Below, piece after piece: positions 27,799 to 36,248 of a DNA stretch of 64,000 nt (position 1 is its first letter; each line of letters begins with the position of its first letter). This DNA comes from Streptomyces sp. ATexAB-D23. Its GTDB lineage: Bacteria > Actinomycetota > Actinomycetes > Streptomycetales > Streptomycetaceae. The notes below the pieces were generated by a model. That model saw only the letters and a program-made list of their open reading frames with translations, made no database searches and was not told the DNA's origin. The stretch spans positions 774 through 64,773 of the forward strand of contig NZ_KB892005.1 of assembly GCF_000373645.1 (NCBI RefSeq), given 5' to 3'. A program made the position numbers and the translations under genes.

Positions 27799-28965
27799 GT
27801 GAGCACGTCCTACGACTTCGACACCGTCATCGACCGCCGCGGAACCTGGTGCGTCCAGTGGGACGGAGTCGCGGACCGGTTCGGGGTGGACGGCCTGCTG
27901 CCGTTCACCATCTCCGACATGGACTTCGCGACGGCCCCCGAGGTCCTGGCCGCCCTGCGGGCCCGGCTCGACCACGGCGTCTTCGGCTACACGGACTGGC
28001 GGCAGGGCGACTTCCGGTCCGCCGTCGCCCACTGGTACGCGACCCGGTACGGCACCACGATCGACACGGACCGGCTGGTGTACGGGCCGTCCGTGCTCAG
28101 CCAGTTCTCCCAGCTGCTCCAGATGTGGACGGCCGAGGGCGACGGGGTGGTCCTGCACACCCCCACGTACGACGGTTTCCGCAAGGCGGTCACCGGGCTC
28201 GGGCGGGAGCTGCGGGGCGTGCCGCTGGGGGACACGGACGCGCTGGAGCGTGAGCTCGCGCGGCCGGACAGCACGGTCCTCGTGGTGTGCTCGCCGCACA
28301 ACCCGTCCGGGCGGGTGTGGACGGAGGCGGAGCTCGCGGAGATGGCCGCGCTCGCCGCACGGCACGGGGTGGCCGTGATCAGCGACGAGATCCACGCGGA
28401 CTTCGTGCACGACGGGCGGCCGCACGTGCCGTGGACCCGGGTGGGCGGTGACGCGCGCTGGGCGGTCGTCACGTCCGCCTCGAAGTCGTTCAACTTCCCG
28501 GCGCTGACCGGTTCGTACGGCCTCATCGGACGGACCGAGGACCGGACGGAGTTCCTGCGCCGGATGGAGACGGCCGAGGGCCTGGCGTCCCCGGCGGTGC
28601 TCTCGCTGACCGCGCACATCGCCGCGTACCGGGAGGGCGGGCCGTGGCTGGACGCGGTACGCGCGTACGTCGCGGAGAATCTGGCCCTCGTCGCCGAGCG
28701 GCTGAACGGCGCGTTCCCGGCCCTGGAATGGGAGCCGCCGCAGGCCGGATACCTGGCCTGGATCGACCTGCGCCGCGCGGGTGTCACGGACGACGAGGCA
28801 CTCCAGCGTGTGCTGATCGAGCGGGAGCGAGTCGCGGTGATGCCGGGGAGCACGTATGGGGCGGACGGCTTCGTGCGGCTGAATGTGGGGTGCGCGCGGA
28901 GCAAGGTGGAGGCGGGGGTCGCCGCGTTGATCCGGGGCGTGGAGGCGGTGCGGGGCGCCGCGTAG
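27799..28965 (+). CDS. MalY/PatB-type PLP enzyme (cystathionine beta-lyase)
   Basis: A 388-aa fold-type I PLP enzyme beginning at GTG 27799 (MSTSYDFDTVIDRRGTWC). The early ISDMDFATAPEV is a MalY/PatB hallmark; SPHNPSGRVW and ISDEIHADFV contact the cofactor, and the PLP lysine is in TSASKSFNFPAL. Members cleave cystathionine to homocysteine or related C-S bonds, and some have regulatory moonlighting roles. It is monocistronic: fbaA has its own terminator, and a repeat-rich stretch follows. Confidence 0.87.
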   Translation: MSTSYDFDTVIDRRGTWCVQWDGVADRFGVDGLLPFTISDMDFATAPEVLAALRARLDHGVFGYTDWRQGDFRSAVAHWYATRYGTTIDTDRLVYGPSVLSQFSQLLQMWTAEGDGVVLHTPTYDGFRKAVTGLGRELRGVPLGDTDALERELARPDSTVLVVCSPHNPSGRVWTEAELAEMAALAARHGVAVISDEIHADFVHDGRPHVPWTRVGGDARWAVVTSASKSFNFPALTGSYGLIGRTEDRTEFLRRMETAEGLASPAVLSLTAHIAAYREGGPWLDAVRAYVAENLALVAERLNGAFPALEWEPPQAGYLAWIDLRRAGVTDDEALQRVLIERERVAVMPGSTYGADGFVRLNVGCARSKVEAGVAALIRGVEAVRGAA

Positions 28966-28988
28966 CGGCGGGGCGGGGCTGTTTCGGG

Positions 28989-29073
28989 GGCTCCGCCCCC
29001 GGGCCCCCGCTTCTCAATCGCCGGAGAGGCTTGAAGGCGGGCTTGAAAGGTGGGCTTGAAGTGCGGGCTTGAT
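28989..29073 (+). repeat. Streptomyces-type intergenic hairpin plus 13-bp direct repeats
   Basis: GGGGCTCCGCCCC near 28987-28999 is a stem-loop followed by CAATCGCCGG, a string I recall as a very common Streptomyces intergenic element. Behind it GGCTTGAA is repeated at 29028, 29040, 29053 and 29066 (last copy GGCTTGAT), a period of 12-13 bp, ending 30 bp before the DUF3151 start. It probably includes the terminator of the upstream gene. Confidence 0.6.
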
Positions 29074-29102
29074 GGGGCCGCCGGGCCAGGCACACTTGGA
29101 GC

Positions 29103-29516
29103 ATGTCGATCCACGAGAACCTGCTCGGGGGCCCTCCCCCGACCCACCTGCCCGACGACCCGGAGCCGCGCGAGCTGCTCGCCGCCGACACCGCGCCCGC
29201 CGACGTCGCCGCGAAGTACCCGACCTCCTCGCTGGCCTGGGCGCAGCTCGCCGACGAGGCGTTCGAGGGCGGCCGGGTCGTCGAGTCGTACGCCTACGCC
29301 CGCACCGGCTACCACCGCGGTCTCGACGCGCTGCGCCGGGCCGGCTGGAAGGGCCACGGCCCCGTACCGTTCGAGCACGAGCCGAACCGCGGCTTCCTGC
29401 GGGCCCTGCACGCCCTCGCACGGGCCGCGCAGGCGATCGGCGAGCAGGAGGAGTACGAGCGCTGCTCGACGTTCCTGCGCGACTCCTCCCCGACCGCCGC
29501 CGAGACCCTCGGCTGA
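29103..29516 (+). CDS. DUF3151 family protein
   Basis: A 137-aa cytoplasmic, mostly helical protein from ATG 29103 (MSIHENLLGGPPPTHLP). The conserved region runs from VAAKYPTSSLAWAQLADEAF through YAYARTGYHRGLDALR to GFLRALHALARAAQAIGE. The Trp, Arg and Tyr residues of this TPR-like block match DUF3151, an actinobacterial family without known function. It is followed by a strong terminator (29531-29570), so it is a single-gene transcript. Confidence 0.8.
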   Translation: MSIHENLLGGPPPTHLPDDPEPRELLAADTAPADVAAKYPTSSLAWAQLADEAFEGGRVVESYAYARTGYHRGLDALRRAGWKGHGPVPFEHEPNRGFLRALHALARAAQAIGEQEEYERCSTFLRDSSPTAAETLG

Positions 29517-29530
29517 CCCGCCCCCGTACC

Positions 29531-29570
29531 GCAGGCCCCGCGAACGCGCACCCGCGCACGCGGGGCCTGC
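29531..29570 (+). terminator. terminator after the DUF3151 gene
   Basis: GCAGGCCCCGCG (29531-29542) and CGCGGGGCCTGC (29559-29570) are perfectly complementary around a 16-base loop. Confidence 0.8.
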
Positions 29571-29674
29571 GCGTCTCCCGGCGGGCCGTTTAGGATGCGA
29601 ACAGGGGACCGGAGCTCCATCACCTCACGGAAGGGGCGGACCGCTACCCGGAAGCTCGTGTCGAGGAGACAGCG

Positions 29675-30523
29675 ATGTCGACGATTCACCCCGACCCCGA
29701 AGCCACCGGTGCGCAGACCCCGCACCTCGACTTCGCGGGAACGACTCCGTACGAGGACTACGTCCAGGCGGATGTCCTGACCCACCTCCAGCACCTGCGC
29801 TCGGACGATCCCGGCGAGATGGTCTTCCTGGTCACCACCCAGGTCATGGAGCTGTGGTTCACCGTCATCGTCCACGAGTGGGAGACCGCGGCGCACGCGA
29901 TGCGCGGGGACCGGCTCGACGTCGCGCAGGACGCGCTGAAGCGGTCCCTGCGCGAGCTGGAGGCGTTGAACGCCTCCTGGACGCCGCTCGCCCAGCTCAC
30001 CCCCGCCCAGTTCAACTCCTACCGGTCCTCGCTCGGCGAGGGCTCCGGCTTCCAGTCGGCCATGTACCGGCGCATGGAGTTCCTGCTCGGTGACAAGTCC
30101 GCGTCCATGCTGGTGCCGCACCGGGGCGCGCCCCGCGTCCACGCGGAGCTGGAGAAGGCCCTCGCGGAGCCCGGTCTGTACGACGAGGCGCTCGCCCTGC
30201 TCGCTAGGCGCGGGCACGCGATCCCCGAGGCCGTGCTCGGCCGGGACCTGACCCAGAAGTACGAGCCGTCGCCCGAGGTCGAGGCCGTCTGGACGGCGGT
30301 CTACGCCAACCCGGACCAGAACGACGAACTGGTCCGCCTCGGCGAGGTGCTCACCGATGTGGGCGAGCTGGTCTGGCGATGGCGCAACGACCACCTCCTG
30401 GCGACCCGGCGGGCCATGGGCTCCAAGACCGGCACCGGCGGCTCGGCGGGCGTGGCCTGGCTGGAGAAGCGCGCCACGAAGAACGTGTTCCCCGAGCTCT
30501 GGACGGCCCGCAGCCATGTCTGA
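29675..30523 (+). CDS. kynA: tryptophan 2,3-dioxygenase
   Basis: A heme enzyme opening the indole ring of tryptophan to N-formylkynurenine. The 282-aa product starts at ATG 29675 after GAGGAGACAG. TDO features include YEDYVQADVLTHLQ, FLVTTQVMELWF with FxxxHQ-like contacts, the FNSYRSSLGEGSGFQS block (substrate arginine) and the C-terminal WRWRNDHLLATRRAMG with the proximal heme His region. It overlaps kynU by eight bases, so the two form an operon that degrades tryptophan towards anthranilate. Confidence 0.95.
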   Translation: MSTIHPDPEATGAQTPHLDFAGTTPYEDYVQADVLTHLQHLRSDDPGEMVFLVTTQVMELWFTVIVHEWETAAHAMRGDRLDVAQDALKRSLRELEALNASWTPLAQLTPAQFNSYRSSLGEGSGFQSAMYRRMEFLLGDKSASMLVPHRGAPRVHAELEKALAEPGLYDEALALLARRGHAIPEAVLGRDLTQKYEPSPEVEAVWTAVYANPDQNDELVRLGEVLTDVGELVWRWRNDHLLATRRAMGSKTGTGGSAGVAWLEKRATKNVFPELWTARSHV

Positions 30524-31712
30524 CCTCCGGGAGCGCGCCCAGGCGCTCGACACCGCGGACGCCCTGGCCCCGCTGCGCGAACTGTTCACCCTCGACGACA
30601 CCGTCTACCTGGACGGCAACTCGCTCGGCGCGCTGCCGCGCCACGTGCCCGCCCGGGTGCAGGAGGTCCTCACCCGCGAGTGGGGCGAGCTGCGCATCCG
30701 GTCCTGGGGCGAGAGCGGCTGGTGGACGGCGCCCGAGCGGATCGGCGACCGCATCGCCCCGATCGTGGGGGCCGCGGCCGGCCAGATCGTCGTCGGCGAC
30801 TCGACCAGCGTGAACGTCTTCAAGGCCCTCGTCGCGGCGACCCGGCTGGCGCCGGAGGGCCGCGACGAGATCCTGGTCGACGCGCACACCTTCCCCACCG
30901 ACGGCTACATCGCGTCATCGGCGGCCCGGATGACCGGGCACCGGATCGTCCCGGTCGCCCCCGCCGACGTGCCGGACGCGCTCGGTCCGCGTACCGCGGC
31001 CGTCCTGCTCAACCACGTCGACTACCGCTCGGGCCGGCTGCACGACCTGCCGGGGCTCACCGCCGCCGTGCGGGCTGCCGGCGCGGTGGCCGTGTGGGAC
31101 CTGTGCCACAGCGCGGGGGCGCTCCCGGTCGGTCTGGACGAGCACGGCGTCGACCTGGCGGTGGGCTGCACGTACAAGTACCTCAACGGCGGCCCCGGTT
31201 CGCCCGCCTACCTGTACGTCGCCGAGCGGCACCAGGCGGCCTTCGACTCGCCCCTGCCGGGGTGGACGTCGCACGCGGACCCGTTCGCGATGACGCCCGG
31301 CTACAGCCCGGCCGACGGCGCGGTCCGGGGCCGGGTCGGCACCCCCGACATCCTGTCCATGCTGGCGCTGGAGGCCTCCCTCGACGTCTGGGACGGGGTC
31401 GGGATCGAAGCGGTACGGGCCAAGTCCCTGGCGCTGACGGACTTCTTCCTGGAGTGCGTCCAGGCGTACGCCCCCGAGGGCCGGGTCACCTCGGTCACCC
31501 CGGCCGCCCACCGGGAGCGCGGCAGCCAGGTCGCACTGCGCTGCGAGGACGCCGAACCGGTCATGGCCGAGCTGATCGCACGCGGCGTCGTCGGGGACCT
31601 GCGCCGGCCCGATGTACTGCGGTTCGGTTTCACACCGCTGTACGTGGGGTTCGCCGACGCGGAACGCGCGGCACGGGTGCTTGCGGAGGTTCTGGGCGCC
31701 CCGGCGGCGTAG
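30516..31712 (+). CDS. kynU: kynureninase
   Basis: A PLP enzyme cleaving kynurenine to anthranilate and alanine. A 398-aa product from ATG 30516. TVYLDGNSLGALP near the N-terminus, NHVDYRSG, WDLCHSAGALP and the PLP-lysine segment GCTYKYLNGGPGSPAYLYV are diagnostic. It overlaps the end of kynA by eight bases. Formylkynurenine must be deformylated between the two steps, and no formamidase sits inside the operon. The alpha/beta hydrolase gene 205 bp downstream is the natural candidate. A hairpin follows at 31722-31757. Confidence 0.95.
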   Translation: MSDLRERAQALDTADALAPLRELFTLDDTVYLDGNSLGALPRHVPARVQEVLTREWGELRIRSWGESGWWTAPERIGDRIAPIVGAAAGQIVVGDSTSVNVFKALVAATRLAPEGRDEILVDAHTFPTDGYIASSAARMTGHRIVPVAPADVPDALGPRTAAVLLNHVDYRSGRLHDLPGLTAAVRAAGAVAVWDLCHSAGALPVGLDEHGVDLAVGCTYKYLNGGPGSPAYLYVAERHQAAFDSPLPGWTSHADPFAMTPGYSPADGAVRGRVGTPDILSMLALEASLDVWDGVGIEAVRAKSLALTDFFLECVQAYAPEGRVTSVTPAAHRERGSQVALRCEDAEPVMAELIARGVVGDLRRPDVLRFGFTPLYVGFADAERAARVLAEVLGAPAA

Positions 31713-31721
31713 GCTGCCGCA

Positions 31722-31757
31722 TCCGTCCGGTGACCGGCTCGCCCCGGTCGCCGGACG
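31722..31757 (+). terminator. hairpin after kynU
   Basis: CCGTCCGGTGACCGG and CCGGTCGCCGGACGG pair around CTCGCC just past the kynU stop. It suggests the hydrolase gene downstream has its own promoter (a TACCGT -10-like box lies near 31864). Confidence 0.65.
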
Positions 31758-31917
31758 GCGCCGCGCCCCGGTTCGGTACGGGTTGTGGAGGGCGTCGGCC
31801 CCGCCTCCCGCGCGCCGGTGCCCCGCAGCGATTCCCGGTGGGCGCGCCCCGCTCCCGTACTGGTACCGTCCCCGCAGGTCAGGCCAGAGGCCGGGGGACA
31901 GGGAGGGTGGGAACAGC

Positions 31918-32793
31918 ATGACGGATTCCGCCGCGCGCGAGCAGGACGCCGCCGAGACCGAGTCGGCCTTCTCGCATCCGGCCGTCGCCCCCGACGCGTC
32001 CGCCTCCTACGGCAGCCACCCCGACCAGGTCATCGACTTCTACGCCCCGCGCGAGGGCCGTACCGGCGCGCCCGTCGTGGTCGTCCTGCACGGCGGCGCG
32101 TGGCGGGCCCCGTACGACCGGGCCCATATGTCGCCGTTCGCGGACTTCCTGGCCCGGCGCGGGTTCGCCGTCGCCAACGTCGAGTACCGGCGCGGCAGCG
32201 AGCTTCCGCAGCAGCGCGGCTCGGGCCCGGTCGCGGGCCGCTGGCCGGAGACCTTCGACGACGTGGCCGCCGCGCTGGACGCCCTGCCGGAGCTGCTGGC
32301 GCGGGAGCTGCCCGCGGCGGACGGCCGCCGGATCGTCGTCACCGGGCACTCGGCGGGCGGGCAGCTGGCCCTGTGGGCCGCGGCCCGGCACGTCCTGCCC
32401 GAGGGCTCGCCGTGGCGGCTGCCGAGGCCGCCCGCGCTGCGCGGTGTGGTGGCGCTCGCGCCGATCGCGGACTTCGCCTCCGCGGTCGGGCTCGACGTGT
32501 GCTCGGGCGCGATCGGGCAGCTCCTGGGCGCCGCGGAGGACTTCGCCGGGCGGAGCGCGTACGCCGACCCGGCCCGGCTGCTGCCCACCGGCATCGCGAC
32601 GGTCGTGGTGCAGGGCACCACGGACCTCACGGTCCCGGCGGCGGTCTCCGAGGCGTTCGTGGACGCGGCGGCGAAGGAGGGCGAGACGGTGGGGCTCACG
32701 CTGCTGCCGGACGTCGGGCACTTCCCGCTGATCGACCCGGCCGCCGACGCCTGCGCCGTGGTCGCCGAGGAGATCGCCCAGCTCGCCTGGTAG
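31918..32793 (+). CDS. alpha/beta hydrolase, candidate kynurenine formamidase
   Basis: A 291-aa hydrolase from ATG 31918. The oxyanion motif HGGAW, the nucleophile elbow GHSAGG and a late DVGHFPLIDP histidine are visible; HGGxW with GxSAGG matches the arylformamidase/HSL-like group. Next to kynA-kynU it is the best candidate for removing formate from N-formylkynurenine. Against this, it lies beyond a hairpin and seems to have its own promoter, and esterases of the same group are common. The first 35 residues are probably disordered. Confidence 0.72.
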   Translation: MTDSAAREQDAAETESAFSHPAVAPDASASYGSHPDQVIDFYAPREGRTGAPVVVVLHGGAWRAPYDRAHMSPFADFLARRGFAVANVEYRRGSELPQQRGSGPVAGRWPETFDDVAAALDALPELLARELPAADGRRIVVTGHSAGGQLALWAAARHVLPEGSPWRLPRPPALRGVVALAPIADFASAVGLDVCSGAIGQLLGAAEDFAGRSAYADPARLLPTGIATVVVQGTTDLTVPAAVSEAFVDAAAKEGETVGLTLLPDVGHFPLIDPAADACAVVAEEIAQLAW

Positions 32794-32887
32794 GGCCGCG
32801 CGGCGCCCGCGTAGTACTTGCGACGGACGGCCGGGAATCCACATCACTGCTGACGACCCGGCCCGTCGCCCCGCCTACCGTGGAGGC

Positions 32888-34189
32888 GTGACCGAGACCA
32901 AGACCAGAAGCCCGGAACTCCGGCTCGCCGCAGGGGCGATCGGCGATCTGCGGCAGGACCTCCTCCAGGACCCGTTCGCATATCGGCCGATGGCACCGAT
33001 GCGGACCGACGGGCCGCTGACCAGGCGGTTGCCGGCGCGGATCCGGGCCGCTTTCGCCTGGGCCCCGCACGCCATGGTGCTGCTCGCCGCGCTGATCACC
33101 TTCATGGCCGGTTTCGCCTCCACCGGGAACGCCGGCGTCCTGCTGTCCGGGCTGATTCCCGCCGCCTGTGTGGCGATGACCCTGATCAGGCCGGTCGGGG
33201 CGTTCTGGATATCGATGGCGCTGACACCGGTGACCGTGATCGTGGAGGGCGGAGACCAGCCGTGGGGGCCGAGTCTCTTCTTCTCCCACCTGGTGGTGCT
33301 GTTCGTCGTCGCGGCCAGGACCCGGCCGCGGACCGCCGCCTGGATGTGGGCGCTCACGCTGGTGCTGGGCCTCTTCGTGGAGGGCGTCATCGGTGCGGGC
33401 GGCGGGGTGGAGACCGCGGCCATGGCGGTGGTCTCGGCATTCGCGCTGCTCGTGGTGAGCCTGGTGCAGATCCGGCGGGAGGCGCAGCACGAGGTCACCG
33501 TGCAGCGCACCGTGACCGCCGTCGAGCGCGACCGGCGCACGCTGCTGGAGGAGCGCACCACGATCGCCCGCGAACTGCACGACGTGGTCGCCCACCACAT
33601 GTCGGTCGTCGCGATCCAGGCCGAGGCCGCCCCGTACCGGGTGGAGAACCCGCCGCCGGAGCTGGAGCAGGCCTTCGTCACGATCCGGGAGAACGCCGTC
33701 GCCGCCCTCACCGAACTGCGCCGGGTGCTCGGCGTCGTACGGGCCGACGACTACGAGGCGCCGGACGCCCCGCAGCCCACCCTGGCCGATCTCGACCGGC
33801 TGCTCGCCAATGTGCGGGAAGCGGGTCTGGAGACGGAGAAGGCGGTGACCGGAGCGGTCCGCGAGCTGCCCCAGGGCGTCGAGCTGTCGGCGTACCGGAT
33901 CATTCAGGAAGCGCTCAGCAACAGCCTGCGGCACGCGCCGGGCGCCATCGCCAGGGTGGAGATCGGCTACGTCCTCGGCGGGCTCGGGCTGCGCGTGGTC
34001 AACGGCCCGCCGACCGGTCCGGTGAAGCCGTCGCCGGGGGCCGGGCACGGGATCACCGGGATGCGGGAACGGGTCGCGATGCTCAACGGCGAGATGACCG
34101 CCGAGGCCACAGCGGAGGGCGGTTACGAGGTCACGGCCTTCATCCCCGCCCAGCCGGCCGCGTCCGACGACCCCATGGAGAAGCCATGA
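32888..34189 (+). CDS. sensor histidine kinase (NarL/DesK class)
   Basis: A 433-aa membrane kinase from GTG 32888. Residues 55-200 hold about five membrane helices with little extracellular sequence, so the signal may come from within the membrane. The dimerisation-phosphoacceptor helix has RELHDVVAHHMSVVAIQAEA with the phospho-His, and the ATPase domain ends in GHGITGMRERVAML. A four-base ATGA overlap couples it to the response regulator. The stimulus is unknown. Confidence 0.9.
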   Translation: MTETKTRSPELRLAAGAIGDLRQDLLQDPFAYRPMAPMRTDGPLTRRLPARIRAAFAWAPHAMVLLAALITFMAGFASTGNAGVLLSGLIPAACVAMTLIRPVGAFWISMALTPVTVIVEGGDQPWGPSLFFSHLVVLFVVAARTRPRTAAWMWALTLVLGLFVEGVIGAGGGVETAAMAVVSAFALLVVSLVQIRREAQHEVTVQRTVTAVERDRRTLLEERTTIARELHDVVAHHMSVVAIQAEAAPYRVENPPPELEQAFVTIRENAVAALTELRRVLGVVRADDYEAPDAPQPTLADLDRLLANVREAGLETEKAVTGAVRELPQGVELSAYRIIQEALSNSLRHAPGAIARVEIGYVLGGLGLRVVNGPPTGPVKPSPGAGHGITGMRERVAMLNGEMTAEATAEGGYEVTAFIPAQPAASDDPMEKP

Positions 34190-34863
34190 CGGCCTCGCCC
34201 GCCGCCCCGATCCGGGTCCTGATCGTGGACGACCAGATGATGGTCCGCGAGGGCTTCTCGGTCCTGCTCAACGCCATGCCGGGCATCGAGGTCGTCGGCG
34301 AGGCGGTCAACGGGCGCGAGGCCGTCACCCAGGTCGCCGCGCTCAGACCGGACGTGGTGCTGATGGACATCCGCATGCCGGAGCTCAACGGCATCGAGGC
34401 CACCCGCGAGATCGTCGCCGCCGACGCGGACGCCAAGGTGCTGGTGCTGACCACCTTCGACCTCGACGAGTACGTCTACCAGGCCCTGCGCGCCGGTGCC
34501 TCCGGCTTCCTCCTCAAGGACGCCTCGGCCCGCCGGCTCGCCGACGGCGTACGCGTGGTCGCCTCCGGCGAGGCGCTGCTCGCCCCGACGGTCACCCGGC
34601 GCCTGATCACCGAGTTCTCCAAGCTGGCCGCTGCGCCCAGGCCCCCGGCCCTGGCCCGGATCGGCGACCTCACGGAACGCGAGACGGAGGTGCTCGTCCT
34701 CATCGCCCAGGGCCTGTCGAACGCCGAGATCGCCGGACACCTGGTGGTCGCCGAGTCCACGATCAAGACCCATGTGAGCCGCATCCTCGTCAAGCTGGGC
34801 CTGCGTGACCGTACCCAGGCCGCAGTCTTCGCCTACGAGGCCCGCCTTGTGACCCCGTCCTGA
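34186..34863 (+). CDS. NarL-family response regulator
   Basis: A 225-aa partner of the preceding kinase. The receiver domain (residues 9-125) has the phospho-Asp in VVLMDIRMPELNG and the acidic pocket VDDQMMV. The C-terminal LuxR-type HTH has LTERETEVLVLIAQGLSNAEIA and STIKTHVSRILVKLGL. The start ATG overlaps the kinase stop. The P450 gene 81 bp downstream on the same strand might be a target or part of the transcript, but nothing in the sequence proves it. Confidence 0.93.
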   Translation: MTASPAAPIRVLIVDDQMMVREGFSVLLNAMPGIEVVGEAVNGREAVTQVAALRPDVVLMDIRMPELNGIEATREIVAADADAKVLVLTTFDLDEYVYQALRAGASGFLLKDASARRLADGVRVVASGEALLAPTVTRRLITEFSKLAAAPRPPALARIGDLTERETEVLVLIAQGLSNAEIAGHLVVAESTIKTHVSRILVKLGLRDRTQAAVFAYEARLVTPS

Positions 34864-34944
34864 CCCGGTGCTTCCGACCCGGTGCTCCCGGAGCGGGCGC
34901 GGCAAGGGCTGGCCGGGGTGCGGGTGGCCGGTTAGCGTCGGTCC

Positions 34945-36168
34945 ATGGAACAGCCCAGCGCGTCCCCCGGCCCGTTCGACCCCTGGTCGGCGGCGTTCGT
35001 CGCCGATCCGTACCCCGCCTACGCCGAGCTGCGGGCCACCGGCCGCGCGCACTACTTCGCGGCCACCGACCAGTGGCTCGTCCCGCACCACGCCGATGTC
35101 TCGGCCCTGCTGCGGGACCGGCGGCTGGGGCGGACGTATCTGCACCGGTTCACCCACGAGGAGTTCGGCCGGACGCCCCCGCCCCCCGAGCACGAGCCGT
35201 TCGAAACGCTCAACGGGCAGGGGCTGCTGGACCTCGAACCGCCGGACCACACCCGCATCCGGCGCCTGGTCTCCAAGGCCTTCACCCCGCGCACCGTCGA
35301 ACAGCTCGTCCCGACGGTGCGGCGGCTGGCCGCCGGGCTCGTCGACGACTTCGTCGAGCAGGGCGGGGGCGATCTGCTCTCGGCCGTCGCCGAGCCGCTG
35401 CCGGTCGCCGTGATCGCCGAGATGCTGGGCATCCCGGAGTCCGACCGGGCGCCGCTGCGGCCCTGGTCGGCCGCGATCTGCGGAATGTTCGAGCTCAACC
35501 CCTCCGAGGAGACCGCCCGCGCCGCCGTCCGCGCCTCCCTGGAGTTCTCCGCGTACCTGCGCGGGCTGATCGCCGAGCGGCGCGCCGACCCGGGCCCGGA
35601 CCTGATCTCCGCGCTCGTCGCCGCCCACGACGAGGGCGAGCGGCTGACCGAGCAGGAGATGGTCTCCACCTGCGTCCTGCTGCTGAACGCCGGGCACGAG
35701 GCCACCGTCAACACCACGGCCAACGGCTGGTGGACCCTGCTGCGCCACCCCGAGCAGCTGGCCGCCCTGCGCGCCGACCACGGTCTTCTGCCGACGGCAC
35801 TCGAAGAGCTGATGCGGTACGACACGCCGCTCCAGATGTTCGAGCGCTGGGTGCTGGACGACATCGAGATCGGCGGCACGGTCATTCCGCGCGGTTCCGA
35901 GGTGGCCCTGCTCTTCGGCTCGGCCAACCGCGACCCGGCCCGCTTCACGGATCCGGACACGCTGGACCTCACCCGCCGGGAGAACCCGCACATCACCTTC
36001 GGCGCCGGCATCCACTTCTGCCTCGGCGCCCCGCTGGCCCGCGTCGAGCTGGCCGCGTCCTTCGGCGAACTGCTGCGCAAGGCCCCCGGCCTGCGGCTGG
36101 TCGCGGAACCGGAGTGGAACCCGGGCTACGTCATCCGGGGCGTGAAGGAGCTGCGGGTCGAGCTGTGA
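34945..36168 (+). CDS. cytochrome P450, CYP107-like
   Basis: A 407-aa soluble bacterial P450. The I-helix is LLNAGHEATVNT (AGxE-x-T rather than AGxDT), the K-helix ExxR is EELMR, and the heme loop FGAGIHFCLGAPLARVE contains the thiolate Cys. It resembles the CYP107 family, and I recall a P450 in this neighbourhood of the S. coelicolor chromosome. No ferredoxin or biosynthetic genes are adjacent, so electrons come from elsewhere and the substrate is unknown. The start ATG 34945 follows the response regulator by 81 bp. Confidence 0.92.
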   Translation: MEQPSASPGPFDPWSAAFVADPYPAYAELRATGRAHYFAATDQWLVPHHADVSALLRDRRLGRTYLHRFTHEEFGRTPPPPEHEPFETLNGQGLLDLEPPDHTRIRRLVSKAFTPRTVEQLVPTVRRLAAGLVDDFVEQGGGDLLSAVAEPLPVAVIAEMLGIPESDRAPLRPWSAAICGMFELNPSEETARAAVRASLEFSAYLRGLIAERRADPGPDLISALVAAHDEGERLTEQEMVSTCVLLLNAGHEATVNTTANGWWTLLRHPEQLAALRADHGLLPTALEELMRYDTPLQMFERWVLDDIEIGGTVIPRGSEVALLFGSANRDPARFTDPDTLDLTRRENPHITFGAGIHFCLGAPLARVELAASFGELLRKAPGLRLVAEPEWNPGYVIRGVKELRVEL

Positions 36169-36248
36169 GGCCACGGGCACGGGGTGCCGGGGCCCGGGAG
36201 TGCGCCGGCCCGGCGCGTGAGGCCCCGGCGCCGCACGGGCCGGGCCGG

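Noticed and set aside
25705..28617. 970-codon minus-strand frame over pyrE, fbaA and the MalY gene
   Set aside because: It is antisense to three clearly coding genes and lacks any motif; it also runs through the parS palindrome.
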